Positions 15,678 through 24,432 are shown, numbered from the stretch's first letter. The stretch is DNA of 64,000 nt from Oscillospiraceae bacterium (GCA_017416685.1 JAFQBN010000004.1:1-64000); one strand, 5' to 3'. The notes: generated by a model from the sequence alone, not told the origin. Numbers and translations are program-made.

Positions 15678-16412
15678 TTACATTAATTTCAAAATCTCAC
15701 GGCGCATCCGGGCTATGATCCGCTTTTCCAGTCTTGATATGTAGGATTGGGATATCCCCAATTCGTCCGCCACCTCCTTTTGGGTCCGCTCCGGTCGTCC
15801 CGCAAGGCCGAAACGGCTGGTGATAATATACCGCTCCCGCACGTCCAGCTTTTCCAGCGCCTGACGAAGCAGCTGCCGGTCAACGTCTGCCTCAATGGGC
15901 CGCATGACCAGATCGCTGTCTGTCCCCAGCACATCGGACAGCAGCAGCTCGTTGCCATCCCAATCCGTATTCAGCGGCTCGTCGATAGACAGCTCCGCCT
16001 TTTGCCCTGCCGTTTTGCGCAGATACATCAATATCTCATTTTCAATGCATTTGCTGGAATAAGTAGCCAGTTTAATGCTCTTTTCCGGGTTGTAGGTATC
16101 CACTGCTTTGATCAGGCCGATGGTCCCAATAGAGATCAGGTCCTCCAGGTTGATTCCTGTGTTGTCAAAGCGGCGGGCAATGTACACCACAAGCCGCAGG
16201 TTGTGTTCGATCAGCTTGTTTTTTGCCGCACGGCTCCCCCGCCCCAGCGCCGCAATAGTCTGCGCCTCTTCCTCCCGTGAAAGGGGCGGCGGCAGGGTGT
16301 AGCTGCCGCCCACGTACATCACTTCATCCGGCTGCCACAGCCACGCAAGCACCTTACCCAGCCACAAGCGAACCTTCCACCATTCCATATCGAACCATCC
16401 TTTCATACCCAT
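15678..16412 (-). CDS. sigE: RNA polymerase sporulation sigma factor sigma-E
   Basis: Mother-cell sigma factor, made as an inactive precursor. 244 residues. A hydrophobic-aromatic pro-sequence (about 1-28) precedes the region 2 core ([37 protein letters not shown]). Region 4 ends with [26 protein letters not shown] placed the start at the ATG whose first base is the last of the spoIIGA stop (TAATG), with GGAGAGG upstream; the much longer frame reads back through spoIIGA. Adjacent spoIIGA encodes its processing protease. Confidence 0.96.
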   Translation of the reverse strand: MGMKGWFDMEWWKVRLWLGKVLAWLWQPDEVMYVGGSYTLPPPLSREEEAQTIAALGRGSRAAKNKLIEHNLRLVVYIARRFDNTGINLEDLISIGTIGLIKAVDTYNPEKSIKLATYSSKCIENEILMYLRKTAGQKAELSIDEPLNTDWDGNELLLSDVLGTDSDLVMRPIEADVDRQLLRQALEKLDVRERYIITSRFGLAGRPERTQKEVADELGISQSYISRLEKRIIARMRREILKLM

Positions 16413-17275
16413 TACACACCCTCTCCGACAAGTCCGCGCCAGCCGCCGCCCGGCGAAACCGCCGTCGGTGACAGGGCCAGGCGGACCCGACCGCAATCTC
16501 TGCCCGCTGCTACCACGCGGTCCGGACACAGTGTCAGCAGCATGCCGCACGCTACCCCCACCGCGCGGTAAGGGATCAATCCCCACCTACCCCGCCAGCG
16601 CCCCGTATTCAATATCGGCAGCAGTCCGGCCGGATCAGAAAGCTCCCGGCGACACAGCCTGCATCCATGCTCCAGCAGCGGAAGCACCACGTCCCAGTCC
16701 ACTACCACTATTCCACGCCCCGAAGCCGGATCGGTCAACCCGTTCCCGGTATCTCGCAATGCTGTAAAGGATATTTGCTTTTCAAATACTCCCACTTCAA
16801 CTGTTACGACTTCTCCACTTGCGACATTTCTCCGCCCGATCCCACGTAAAAAAACAGCGCACACCGCATAACAGCCTGCGGCAGACAGCAGCACGATTTT
16901 CAGATCAACGCCCGCGTGCAGAACACCGTTTGTCAGGTGCAATCCCCGCCCGCCCAGCAGAGCAATTGCGTAGACCCCGCCGCCAAAGGCAAACGACAGG
17001 CCAAAGAAAATGATGATCTGCCGCAGAAGTCGGCGGCTGGCTCCCAGCCCGATCAGTACCATCAGCACCGCAACCGCGATTTTGTACCACCATCCGGTCA
17101 GGAACGCAAATCCCGGCAGAACCGCTGCGGCTGCATACCCTCCACCCAGTAGGGCTGCCAGCAGGATGCGCCAGCGATGCAGCGGCTCCCCCGCCAGGCG
17201 CGCCGCACCCAGAAGCAGCAGATAATTCAAAAGTCCATTTATTATAATCAGGCTGTCAAGATACACCACCGTCAC
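16412..17275 (-). CDS. spoIIGA: Sigma-E processing peptidase SpoIIGA
   Basis: Membrane aspartic protease that removes the sigma-E pro-sequence in response to a forespore signal. About 287 residues. The N-terminal half has five predicted membrane helices ([20 protein letters not shown] onward). The C-terminal domain carries the protease core, with [22 protein letters not shown] holding the D-T-G catalytic motif near residues 164-166. I selected the GTG at 17275, 7 nt after GGGAGGAGG, rather than the longer frame. Operon with sigE. Confidence 0.93.
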   Translation of the reverse strand: MTVVYLDSLIIINGLLNYLLLLGAARLAGEPLHRWRILLAALLGGGYAAAAVLPGFAFLTGWWYKIAVAVLMVLIGLGASRRLLRQIIIFFGLSFAFGGGVYAIALLGGRGLHLTNGVLHAGVDLKIVLLSAAGCYAVCAVFLRGIGRRNVASGEVVTVEVGVFEKQISFTALRDTGNGLTDPASGRGIVVVDWDVVLPLLEHGCRLCRRELSDPAGLLPILNTGRWRGRWGLIPYRAVGVACGMLLTLCPDRVVAAGRDCGRVRLALSPTAVSPGGGWRGLVGEGV

Positions 17276-17307
17276 TGCTGTTCCTCCTCCCAAAGACGTC
17301 ATGTCCC

Positions 17308-17342
17308 ATTGTACCAACCCCACGCAGACAAAAAGGTCGCAA
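17308..17342 (-). promoter_or_regulatory. Candidate spoIIG promoter with over-long spacing
   Basis: On the minus strand TTGCGA (17337-17342) and TACAAT (17308-17313) are 23 bp apart. The B. subtilis spoIIG promoter is known for a similarly overlong 22-bp spacer and activation by Spo0A; a TTTTTGTCTG segment resembling part of a Spo0A box lies in between. Tentative. Confidence 0.4.
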
Positions 17343-17364
17343 CACGCCTGCCCCTTCAAAAAAC

Positions 17365-17402
17365 AAAGCGACCTTACGCCGCAATCGGCGTAAGGTCGTT
17401 TT
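17365..17402. terminator. Terminator of the radical SAM operon
   Basis: Stem CGACCTTACGCCG-CAAT-CGGCGTAAGGTCG (13 bp), followed on the minus strand by a T-rich tract, 14 nt past the radical SAM stop. Confidence 0.9.
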
Positions 17403-17415
17403 GCTTGTCACATAT

Positions 17416-18294
17416 TCAAATTCCGCGGTTCAGGGTCTTTCGCAGGCGGATTTCCCCGGCGATTGCCCTATCAAGCTGATTCAGGAATTTTTCCCGGTCC
17501 TCCGGCAGACCACCCTTAAGCGGCAGGTAGTTGGATGCGTGATTGCTGGTGAAATGCAGCGGGTCCACGTCCAGATGTTCAATCAGCAGACGGCATTCCT
17601 GCAGGATCTGCTCCGGGGTGCAGACCTTGAACCTGCCTGCCAATACGTCCTCACCAAGGGGTGTGCCGGCGGCGGGAGCAAAGGTCATGGCCGACAGATG
17701 ACGGGGACGCATTTCATTGATAAGTCCGGCGGTAGACAGCACGTGTTCCCGCCAGTCCCCCTCCTGCCCTGTCAGGCCCAGAATCACAATTGCCCACAGG
17801 TCGATACCCGCCTGTACCAGATTCTGTCCCGCCTGCAGCATCTGCGCGGCGGTGCAGCCCTTATTTATAGCAGAAAGCACCGCATTGCTGCCGCTTTCCA
17901 CGCCGAGATACGCCCGGGTCAGGCCCGCCTGCCGCAGTTCGGTCAGCTCGGATACGGACTTTGCCAGTGTGCTGTTGGGCCCGGCGTAGGTGGTCACCTT
18001 CTGCAGATTTGGAAAGTTATGATACAGCTTTTCCAGTATCTTCAGAAGCTGATCTGTGCGCATTACGATGGCATCGCCATCCATCAAAAACACCCGTTCC
18101 ACATCAGGGCCGTAGTAATCCAGCGCCATGTCAATGTCCTCCAGAATTTCCTCCAGCGGACGGACACGGAATTTTTTCTCCTTGTACATGGCACAGAACG
18201 TGCATTTGTTGTGGGAACAGCCGATGGTACACTGCAGCAGATAGCTGCGCCACTCTCCCGGCGGGCGGTAAATCAAATCGCTGTCGTATCGCAC
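17416..18294 (-). CDS. Radical SAM protein of unknown function
   Basis: A 292-residue radical SAM enzyme. The cluster Cys residues are in QCTIGCSHNKCTFCAMYK (a CxxxxCxxC variant near 22-38). The rest fits the Elp3/MiaB-like TIM barrel: MDGDAIVM, LGVESGSNAVLSAINKG, ILGLTGQEGDW. No B12-binding, TRAM or other accessory domain is visible. It follows the DUF951 gene by 4 nt and shares its promoter. Clostridial homologues are generally annotated only as 'radical SAM protein'; the substrate is unknown. Confidence 0.88.
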   Translation of the reverse strand: MRYDSDLIYRPPGEWRSYLLQCTIGCSHNKCTFCAMYKEKKFRVRPLEEILEDIDMALDYYGPDVERVFLMDGDAIVMRTDQLLKILEKLYHNFPNLQKVTTYAGPNSTLAKSVSELTELRQAGLTRAYLGVESGSNAVLSAINKGCTAAQMLQAGQNLVQAGIDLWAIVILGLTGQEGDWREHVLSTAGLINEMRPRHLSAMTFAPAAGTPLGEDVLAGRFKVCTPEQILQECRLLIEHLDVDPLHFTSNHASNYLPLKGGLPEDREKFLNQLDRAIAGEIRLRKTLNRGI

Positions 18295-18298
18295 GAAA

Positions 18299-18493
18299 TC
18301 ACTCCTGTGTGCCGTCGGCAGGCAGCCACTTTCTGATGCTCTTCTCCGCCTTGCTTCGGGGCAGCATCAGCTCATGCCCACAACCCTCGCACCGCAGTTT
18401 GAAATCCATGCCCACCCGCAGCACCAGCCATCTGCGGCTGCCGCAGGGATGCTCCTTTTTCAGCTCCAGCGTGTCGCCCACATGAATATCCAT
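18299..18493 (-). CDS. DUF951 small zinc-ribbon-like protein
   Basis: A 64-residue protein of the DUF951 family, common in Firmicutes: MDIHVGDTLELKKEHPCGSRRWLVLRVGMDFKLRCEGCGHELMLPR. The conserved Cys at 17 and CEGCG at 35-39 suggest metal binding or a nucleic-acid-binding SH3-like fold. A perfect promoter (TTGACA-N17-TATAAT) drives it with the radical SAM gene. Function not established. Confidence 0.9.
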   Translation of the reverse strand: MDIHVGDTLELKKEHPCGSRRWLVLRVGMDFKLRCEGCGHELMLPRSKAEKSIRKWLPADGTQE

Positions 18494-18523
18494 ACTTCAT
18501 CCTCCAGACTCTTTATAAAAATT

Positions 18524-18552
18524 ATTATAGTTTGCCCCGCGGTTCCTGTCAA
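18524..18552 (-). promoter_or_regulatory. Strong promoter of the DUF951-radical SAM operon
   Basis: On the minus strand TTGACA-N17-TATAAT, a full consensus match (-35 at 18547-18552, -10 at 18524-18529). Confidence 0.85.
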
Positions 18553-18598
18553 TTATCTGCCTGGTCACATTTTACACAGGTAAGTTTTCCAAAATCTC

Positions 18599-18627
18599 TT
18601 GCAGTTGTTCTTATACAGGTTTATAAT
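18599..18627 (+). promoter_or_regulatory. Promoter of the S41 protease gene
   Basis: TTGCAG-N17-TATAAT, 34 bp before the ATG at 18662, which has AAAGGAG upstream. Confidence 0.75.
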
Positions 18628-18661
18628 TATAAGTTGTGTGGCTACATGAAAGGAGTCAAGT

Positions 18662-20557
18662 ATGAAGCGACTGTTTCACCGCGCAGCTGCCATGATCCTG
18701 GCCCTGTGCGTTACCATTACCCCCGCATACGCCCTGACGGTCGAACAGGCGATTCCTCTGCTGGAATCACGTTACGTGGACAAGCTGCCCGAGGCCGCCT
18801 ATCGGGCCACGACCATGGATGAGCTGATCGAGGCCATCGGCGACCCGTATACCTCCTATCTCTCCGGTGAGGAATATGAAGCATTTCTTGCTACATTCAA
18901 CGACAAGCAGACCGTAGGCATCGGCGTGTCGATCCAGGCCCACGATCGGGGCGTTTTAGTATCTTCCGTATTGGAAGACACCCCTGCCGAGGACGCCGGT
19001 CTTGTAGGCGGTGATGTGATTTTATCTGCAGACGGCATCGCCATCATCAATCTGAACCACGCCTCCTCCCTTTTGGCCGGCGAGGCAGGCAGCAGCGTCA
19101 CCATCGTCGTCCTGCACGCGGACGGCACCGAAGAAGAATTCACTTTGATCCGCCGTCCCTTCACCGTGAACACCACCGCCACGTTCTACATCTCCGAGGA
19201 TGGCAATGCGGGCGTTATTCGCTGCACCGGGTTTGGTGACAAGACCTCCAATCACATCTTCTACGCGGTGCGCGACAACGACGAGCTGGTCGACACCTGG
19301 ATCGTGGATGTCCGCAACAACCCCGGCGGCAACGTTTCCACCTCTGCCGGCAGTGCCGGCGTGTTCGTAGGTGGTGCCACCATGGTCTACTTCCGCGATG
19401 GAGAAGGTAATTACAACTACACCTTTACGCATCCGAATCTGGAACCCAAAACAGAAAAGAACACCATTATCCTGACCAACGAGTTTTCCGCCAGCGGTGC
19501 CGAGCTGTTCACCGCCGCCCTGCGCGACCACACGGCCGGAATTGCCATCGGCCAGCGCACCCACGGCAAAGGCGTGGCGCAGATCATCCTGACCGAAGAT
19601 CAGTACCCGGACCTGTTTGACAACGATGCACTGAAAGTCACAGCGTACCGTTTCTTTTCCCCCGTCGGCACCACTCACGATCAGGGCGGCGTACTGCCCA
19701 CCCTGCTTATTTCTCCTTTGAACACAGCCGCTGTTGCGGTGCTTTTGTCCGAGCCGGCTCCCCAAAACGCCGCCGGTTACCTGAACATTAATCTCGCCGG
19801 GTTTGAGTTCTTTGTCCGATTGGACATCGCCCTCTCCCCCGCGTATCGCTCCGCCTTTGTGGAGCTGCTGGAAGCGCTGCCCCCCTCTGCCCGGTTCTGG
19901 ATGGACAAAGGAAACGGCAGCTTTGGCGAGGTCACTCTGGAAGATGTCGTTTCCCGTACCGGGGTTGAGCAAGAATTTCGGTCACGTTTCTTCTCCGATC
20001 TCACCGCAGATGACCGGAAGGATGCCATCAACACGTTGGCCGCCTACGGTCTTGTGTCCGGCTACGGCGACGGTCTGTTCCGCCCCGGGTCCGACATCTC
20101 CCGGGCCGAGTTCTGTGCCATGGTCGCCAATGCTTTGGGCATCCGCTCCACCGGCAGCACCGAGCAAATTTTCTACGATGTCAGTCCCGATGCGTGGTAC
20201 TACAACTGCGTGATGGCACTGCACGATCAGGGTTACATCAGCGGCTATTCCGACGGCGGCTTCTACCCCAACCAGCGCATCAAAACAGAAGAAATCGTTT
20301 CCATTCTTGCAAAAGCTGCCGCCTGGATGAACATGCATGCCTATGATCTGCACCAGGCCGGCCCCGATACCGACGACCTGACCGCCTACCCGCAGTTCAG
20401 CAAGTGGGCGCGTGAGTCCGCATGGCTGCTGGACTGCATGGACATCGACCTGTCCGATCTTACCCCTACCGAGTACGCTACCCGGGCAGAGGCCGCCAAC
20501 CTGATGTACCGCCTGCTGACGGTCACCAACGTGATCTGGCCCACCCGCCCCGATTAA
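18662..20557 (+). CDS. Exported S41 (C-terminal processing) protease with SLH repeats
   Basis: A surface-anchored serine protease of 631 residues. Signal peptide (about 1-22, ending ITPAYA), an N-terminal helical cap (MDELIEAIGDPYTSYLSGEEYEAFL), a PDZ domain (about 85-165, GIGVSIQAHDRGVLVSSVLEDTPAEDAGL) and the S41 catalytic domain. The Ser-Lys dyad is visible: S in NEFSASGAELF and K in THGKG. From about 450 there are SLH repeats (GLVSGYGDGLFRPGSDISRAEF; GYISGYSDGGFYPNQRIKTEE; a degenerate third). The SLH tail would tether it to the wall. CtpA/CtpB relatives trim exported or sporulation proteins; the target here is unknown. It precedes the CobW genes by 16 nt. Confidence 0.94.
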   Translation: MKRLFHRAAAMILALCVTITPAYALTVEQAIPLLESRYVDKLPEAAYRATTMDELIEAIGDPYTSYLSGEEYEAFLATFNDKQTVGIGVSIQAHDRGVLVSSVLEDTPAEDAGLVGGDVILSADGIAIINLNHASSLLAGEAGSSVTIVVLHADGTEEEFTLIRRPFTVNTTATFYISEDGNAGVIRCTGFGDKTSNHIFYAVRDNDELVDTWIVDVRNNPGGNVSTSAGSAGVFVGGATMVYFRDGEGNYNYTFTHPNLEPKTEKNTIILTNEFSASGAELFTAALRDHTAGIAIGQRTHGKGVAQIILTEDQYPDLFDNDALKVTAYRFFSPVGTTHDQGGVLPTLLISPLNTAAVAVLLSEPAPQNAAGYLNINLAGFEFFVRLDIALSPAYRSAFVELLEALPPSARFWMDKGNGSFGEVTLEDVVSRTGVEQEFRSRFFSDLTADDRKDAINTLAAYGLVSGYGDGLFRPGSDISRAEFCAMVANALGIRSTGSTEQIFYDVSPDAWYYNCVMALHDQGYISGYSDGGFYPNQRIKTEEIVSILAKAAAWMNMHAYDLHQAGPDTDDLTAYPQFSKWARESAWLLDCMDIDLSDLTPTEYATRAEAANLMYRLLTVTNVIWPTRPD

Positions 20558-20573
20558 GAAAGGATGTTGCATT

Positions 20574-21755
20574 ATGACAAAAATTGATATTATCTCCGGC
20601 TTTTTGGGCGCCGGCAAAACCACCCTCATTAAGAAGCTTCTGCAGGAGGCCTTTCAGGGTGAAAAGCTGGTGCTGATCGAAAACGAGTTTGGCGAGATCG
20701 GCATTGACGGCGGCTTTTTGAAGGAGGCCGGCGTTCAAATCACCGAGATGAACTCCGGTTGCATCTGCTGTTCTCTGGTAGGCGATTTCGGCACTGCGCT
20801 GAAAGAGGTGCTTGAAACCTACTCCCCCGACCGCATTATTATCGAACCCTCCGGCGTGGGTAAGCTGTCCGATGTCATCGCCGCTGTGGAGCGGGTCCGT
20901 GACGGCGGCGCCCCCCTTGAACTGAACAGCTTTGTCACCGTGGTTGATGCCCTCAAGTGCAAGATCTATATGAAGAATTTCGGTGAATTTTTCAACGATC
21001 AGGTTTCCCACGCCAGCGCCATCCTGCTCTCCCGCAGCCAAAGCGCCGACGAGGGCAAACTGCACACCGCCGTGGAGCTGCTGCGCGGTCAGAATCCCGA
21101 CGCCGCTATCCTCACCACACCCTGGGACCAGCTGACCGGCAAACAGATTTTGGATGCTATGGCCGGCGGCCACGACCTGGCCGGTGCTCTGCTGGAGGAA
21201 ATTGCCCACCACCATCACCATCACGAACATGACGAGCATTGTGACTGTGGCTGCCACGACCACGATCATCATCACCATGACCATGACCACGAGCATCACC
21301 ACGAGCATCGCCATGAGCATGACGAGCATTGCGATTGCGGCTGTCACGATCACGAGCATCACCATCATGATCATGACCATGAGCATGAGCATGATCATCA
21401 TCATCATCATGACCACGACGAGCATTGCGATTGCGACGCCTGCCACGCCAATCACCATCACCATCATCACGCCGACGAGGTGTTCACCTCCTGGGGCCGT
21501 GAGACTCCCCGCAAGTACAGCCGTGAGGAGCTGCAGGATATTCTGTCCGTTCTGGCCATGAGTGAAGATATGGGTGCGGTCCTGCGTGCCAAGGGTATGG
21601 TCCCCTGCGCCGAATGTGACCACTGGCTGCACTTCGATCTGGTCCCCGGCGAGTTCGAGATCCGCGAGGGCGGCGCCGAGTATACCGGCCGCCTGTGTGT
21701 TATCGGTTCCGGTCTGGACGAAGCCGGTCTGGAAAAACTGTTTTTCCTTGTGTAA
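20574..21755 (+). CDS. CobW/COG0523 GTPase with a His/Cys-rich repeat tract
   Basis: A G3E-family GTPase of 393 residues, probably a metallochaperone or metal-insertase. Walker A GFLGAGKTT is at 9-17 and the family metal motif GCICC at about 62-66. A tract at about 212-301 is almost entirely His, Asp and Glu. It contains two copies of HDEHCDCGCHDH and a third variant HDEHCDCDACHA. The usual CobW C-terminal domain follows. A His-rich loop is common in the family; Cys-containing repeats are less so and suggest zinc, nickel or iron storage. It is followed 12 nt later by a second CobW-type gene. Confidence 0.9.
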   Translation: MTKIDIISGFLGAGKTTLIKKLLQEAFQGEKLVLIENEFGEIGIDGGFLKEAGVQITEMNSGCICCSLVGDFGTALKEVLETYSPDRIIIEPSGVGKLSDVIAAVERVRDGGAPLELNSFVTVVDALKCKIYMKNFGEFFNDQVSHASAILLSRSQSADEGKLHTAVELLRGQNPDAAILTTPWDQLTGKQILDAMAGGHDLAGALLEEIAHHHHHHEHDEHCDCGCHDHDHHHHDHDHEHHHEHRHEHDEHCDCGCHDHEHHHHDHDHEHEHDHHHHHDHDEHCDCDACHANHHHHHHADEVFTSWGRETPRKYSREELQDILSVLAMSEDMGAVLRAKGMVPCAECDHWLHFDLVPGEFEIREGGAEYTGRLCVIGSGLDEAGLEKLFFLV

Positions 21756-21767
21756 GGGGGCAATCGT

Positions 21768-22715
21768 ATGAGTCAGGCACGTATTGCCATTTATCTGGTC
21801 AACGGCTTTTTGGACAGCGGCAAGACCACTCTCCTGCGTGACACCATGAATATGGATTACTTCAACGACGGCCAGCGCACCGTTCTCATCCGCTGTGAGG
21901 ACGGCGAGTGTGAGTATGACGAGGCGTTCCTCTCCGCCCACAACACCGTACTGGTCAGCGTGGACGAGCCGGAGCAGCTCAACGCCGAATTTTTCAGCAA
22001 GCTGCGGGGCCTGTACAAGCCCGAGCGCATCCTCATGGAGTATAACGGCATGTGGCCCATGGAGCATATCCTGTCCGCCAAACTGCCCCGTGATTGGGGC
22101 ATCTTCCAGATCATCTCCGTCATCGACGGCAGCACCTTTGAAATGTATCAGGCCAATATGCAGTCCCTGATCGTGGATGCGGTTTCCAACTCTGATATGA
22201 TCCTTTTTAACCGCTGCCGGGCCGACCAGCCTTTGGCCAACTACAAGCGCTCCATCCGCGCGGTCAACCGTATGGCGGAGATCGTCTTTGAGGACGACAA
22301 GGGGGTGGAGCTTGAGGTGCAGGACATTCTCCCCTACAGTCTGGATTCCGACTCCATTACACTGGAGGATGCTGACTACGGTATCTGGTATCTGGACATT
22401 CAGGAGCATCCCGAGCGCTATGTGAACAAGACCATCACCTATAAGGCCCAGGCCATGACCAGCCCCAAGCTGCCCAAGGGTACTTTCGTCCCCGGCCGCA
22501 ACGCCATGACCTGCTGCGAGGACGATATCCGCTTTTTCGGCTTTTTGTGCAAGTACCCCCAGGTCAAGCAGCTGAAAACCGGTGAATGGATCTGGCTGAC
22601 CGCCGAGATCCGCTGGGAAAACGCCCCGGTCTATGAGGACATGGGCGTGGTGCTGTACGCCAAGAGTGTGGAGTCCGCCCTTCGCCCGGAGGACCCCCTG
22701 ATTTACTTCCGCTAA
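21768..22715 (+). CDS. CobW-like GTPase fused to a DUF1980/TIGR03943-like domain
   Basis: A 315-residue protein. The N-terminal half is a G3E GTPase (Walker A GFLDSGKTT at 13-21), but the GCxCC metal motif is replaced by RCEDGECEYDE. The C-terminal 110 residues (VNKTITYKAQAMTSPKLPKGTFVPGRNAMTCCEDDIRFFGF) resemble the OB-like domain of DUF1980 (YcgQ), a family that pairs with a permease and COG0523 proteins in Bacillus. This suggests metal homeostasis at the cell boundary, perhaps with the upstream GTPase. The C-terminal assignment rests on the F-x-x-G-R-x-x-x-x-C-C-x-x-D pattern. Confidence 0.75.
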   Translation: MSQARIAIYLVNGFLDSGKTTLLRDTMNMDYFNDGQRTVLIRCEDGECEYDEAFLSAHNTVLVSVDEPEQLNAEFFSKLRGLYKPERILMEYNGMWPMEHILSAKLPRDWGIFQIISVIDGSTFEMYQANMQSLIVDAVSNSDMILFNRCRADQPLANYKRSIRAVNRMAEIVFEDDKGVELEVQDILPYSLDSDSITLEDADYGIWYLDIQEHPERYVNKTITYKAQAMTSPKLPKGTFVPGRNAMTCCEDDIRFFGFLCKYPQVKQLKTGEWIWLTAEIRWENAPVYEDMGVVLYAKSVESALRPEDPLIYFR

Positions 22716-22732
22716 GCTAAGGAGTGCTTTCG

Positions 22733-23335
22733 ATGAACACTTACACCATTAAGAAAATTTCCGGCCAACCCGATTGGAACACCGTCCCCGCCCTGTCCAT
22801 GGACGAATGCTATGCAGGGAAAGAATTCGGCATCACCGCCGGGGCGCAGATCGCCTACGATGATCAGCAGCTTTGGGTCCACCTGTTCAGCAATGAGACC
22901 AATCTGCGCATCGAGGAGGACGGGCCTCTGGCCAGCAGCTGGCTGGACAGCTGTCTGGAGTTCTTCTTCGCCCCCACACCCGGCAACCCCCACTACATCA
23001 ACATTGAGATGACCGCAAAGCCTGCCCTGCTTATGGCCTATGGCCCCAACCGCTACGACCGTATGCGGCTGATTCCCTCTCAGGAGACCCGGAGTCTCGA
23101 TCCCGTGGTCAACATTCGCGAGGACGGCTGGGAGCTGTTCTATCAGATTCCCTACTCCCTGCTGCGTATTTTGGTGCCTGACTTTGCCCCCTTCAGCGGG
23201 CAGGAGATGCGCGCCAACTGCTACAAGTGCGGCGACGAAACCGAACACTATCACCTGCTGGCCTGGAACCCGGTCAATCTCAAGCCCACCGGCTACCATA
23301 CGCCTCAGGATTTCGGCATGATGATTTTTGAATAA
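22733..23335 (+). CDS. CBM9-like carbohydrate-binding-fold protein
   Basis: A 200-residue protein with no signal peptide. It resembles the family 9 carbohydrate-binding-like fold of Firmicutes: FGITAGAQIAYDDQQLWVHLFSNETNLR, then SSWLDSCLEFFFAPTPGNPHYINIEM, then GWELFYQIPYSLL. I chose the ATG at 22733 with AAGGAG 8 nt upstream. It closes the group of the two CobW genes (gap 17 nt). Cytoplasmic CBM9-like proteins of this type have no assigned role. Confidence 0.75.
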   Translation: MNTYTIKKISGQPDWNTVPALSMDECYAGKEFGITAGAQIAYDDQQLWVHLFSNETNLRIEEDGPLASSWLDSCLEFFFAPTPGNPHYINIEMTAKPALLMAYGPNRYDRMRLIPSQETRSLDPVVNIREDGWELFYQIPYSLLRILVPDFAPFSGQEMRANCYKCGDETEHYHLLAWNPVNLKPTGYHTPQDFGMMIFE

Positions 23336-23375
23336 AAAAACTCTGCGTGCATTTAGCACGCAGAGTTTTTTATTG
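23334..23375. terminator. Bidirectional terminator between the CBM9-like gene and lysR
   Basis: Stem AAACTCTGCGTGC with GCACGCAGAGTTT, flanked by A and T runs. Confidence 0.9.
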
Positions 23376-24242
23376 TTCGCGAAGGCGTTGGGTCAATTGC
23401 TGACCAAACCGCCAAATAATGGGATCGATCCATCGGTCCCGCACACTGCACAGATACAGGGTCTGTCTGCGGTCCTGCAACGGAACACAGATCACATTGC
23501 GCTGGGGCTTTGCGTACTCGTCCGGCACCAATGCCACCCCCATACCCGCCGCCACCAGAGACATGGCTGTGGATGCGGTGTTCACCGTACACACGGCATA
23601 CTGGGCCTGCTGTGTGCCGGCCGCCCACTGCTCAAAGCTGTGGCTCATGTCATAATTAAAGGTGATCTGCGGGTCCTGGGCGATGGCCTGATACTCCACG
23701 GCATCCGAGTCGGCCAATGGGTGGGACAGGGGCATTGCCACGTACAGTTCCCGCTGATACAACCTGCGGAAATAAAGGCTGCGGTCCGTATCCTGCTCAT
23801 CTACGATCGCCATATCCAATCTATCCTGCCGCACCATATTGATCATTTCCTGATAGGAACTCTCCACCAACTGAAAGCGCACCCGGCGATTCTGGCGGGC
23901 ATACTCCGCAATCTCCTGCGCAATTTTCGGCGTCATGGAGCCGGTCACAAAGCCAAGGCGAATGACCACCGGGGCATTTTCTTTGCCGGCCATAATGGTC
24001 TGGGCTGCAGCGTTAAGTTGGTCCAGCGCCTCGTCTACTTTCTTTTGATAATAGCGCCCCTCTTCGGTCAGGCGAATATTGCGCCCCACCTTTTCAAACA
24101 GCTGCACCCCACCCAGTTCCTTCTCAAGATTACGGATCGCGCTGCTCAGGGACGGCTGCGAAATACCCAACTGCTCCGCCGCAAGGGTATAATGCTCCAC
24201 TTGCGCCAATACAGAAAAATACCGCAGATAATTATAGTTCAA
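23370..24242 (-). CDS. LysR-family transcriptional regulator
   Basis: A 290-residue regulator. The N-terminal winged helix (1-60) reads FSVLAQVEHYTLAAEQLGISQPSLSSAIRNLEKELG; residues 90-290 form the periplasmic-binding-protein-like effector domain of the CynR/CcpC type. It is divergent from hydCBA with 239 bp between, so it may control the hydrogenase, itself, or both. A T-N11-A type box (ATAG-N7-CTAT at 24267-24281) lies 25 bp upstream of its ATG. The effector is unknown. Confidence 0.9.
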   Translation of the reverse strand: MNYNYLRYFSVLAQVEHYTLAAEQLGISQPSLSSAIRNLEKELGGVQLFEKVGRNIRLTEEGRYYQKKVDEALDQLNAAAQTIMAGKENAPVVIRLGFVTGSMTPKIAQEIAEYARQNRRVRFQLVESSYQEMINMVRQDRLDMAIVDEQDTDRSLYFRRLYQRELYVAMPLSHPLADSDAVEYQAIAQDPQITFNYDMSHSFEQWAAGTQQAQYAVCTVNTASTAMSLVAAGMGVALVPDEYAKPQRNVICVPLQDRRQTLYLCSVRDRWIDPIIWRFGQQLTQRLREQ

Positions 24243-24266
24243 TTTTGTCTCCTCCCCCGAGAATTC

Positions 24267-24281
24267 ATAGTTTTAATCTAT
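24267..24281. promoter_or_regulatory. Candidate LysR-type operator
   Basis: ATAG-TTTTAAT-CTAT, a perfect inverted repeat with the T-N11-A spacing typical of LysR-type regulators, lying between lysR and the hyd promoter. Confidence 0.5.
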
Positions 24282-24302
24282 AAATAAAATATCACAACCT
24301 AC

Positions 24303-24331
24303 TTGGTTTTTGCAAGCTGAAAGTATATAAT
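24303..24331 (+). promoter_or_regulatory. hydCBA promoter
   Basis: TTGGTT-N17-TATAAT (-10 at 24326-24331). Transcription would start near 24338, leaving a leader of about 144 nt before the hydC ATG. Confidence 0.7.
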
Positions 24332-24339
24332 TTTGTCTG

Positions 24340-24432
24340 ACTGTGAGGAAATATGTTTTCTTTGCACAGTTAGCGATAGGAAACTCTTTCCCTATCGTTT
24401 CCCATTTGGTATTCTCTCCCCTTCGGGAGGGG
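24340..24432 (+). promoter_or_regulatory. Structured leader of the hydrogenase mRNA
   Basis: Three consecutive inverted repeats between the promoter and hydC: ACTGTG...CACAGT (24340-24370), CGATAGGAAA...TTTCCCTATCG (24374-24397) and CTCCC-CTTC-GGGAG (24416-24429). None is followed by a T run, so they are not simple terminators. No known riboswitch consensus was recognised. Confidence 0.45.

Noticed and set aside
21200-21480. Possible non-coding microsatellite in the CAT/CAC-rich tract
   Set aside because: It keeps the reading frame, is interrupted by conserved Cys-containing units and sits inside an intact GTPase gene, so it is coding repeat.
20523-22409. 628-codon minus-strand frame opposite the two CobW genes, with long Met/Val runs
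   Set aside because: The Met/Val runs are just the reverse reading of the His/Asp codons of the metal-binding tract.
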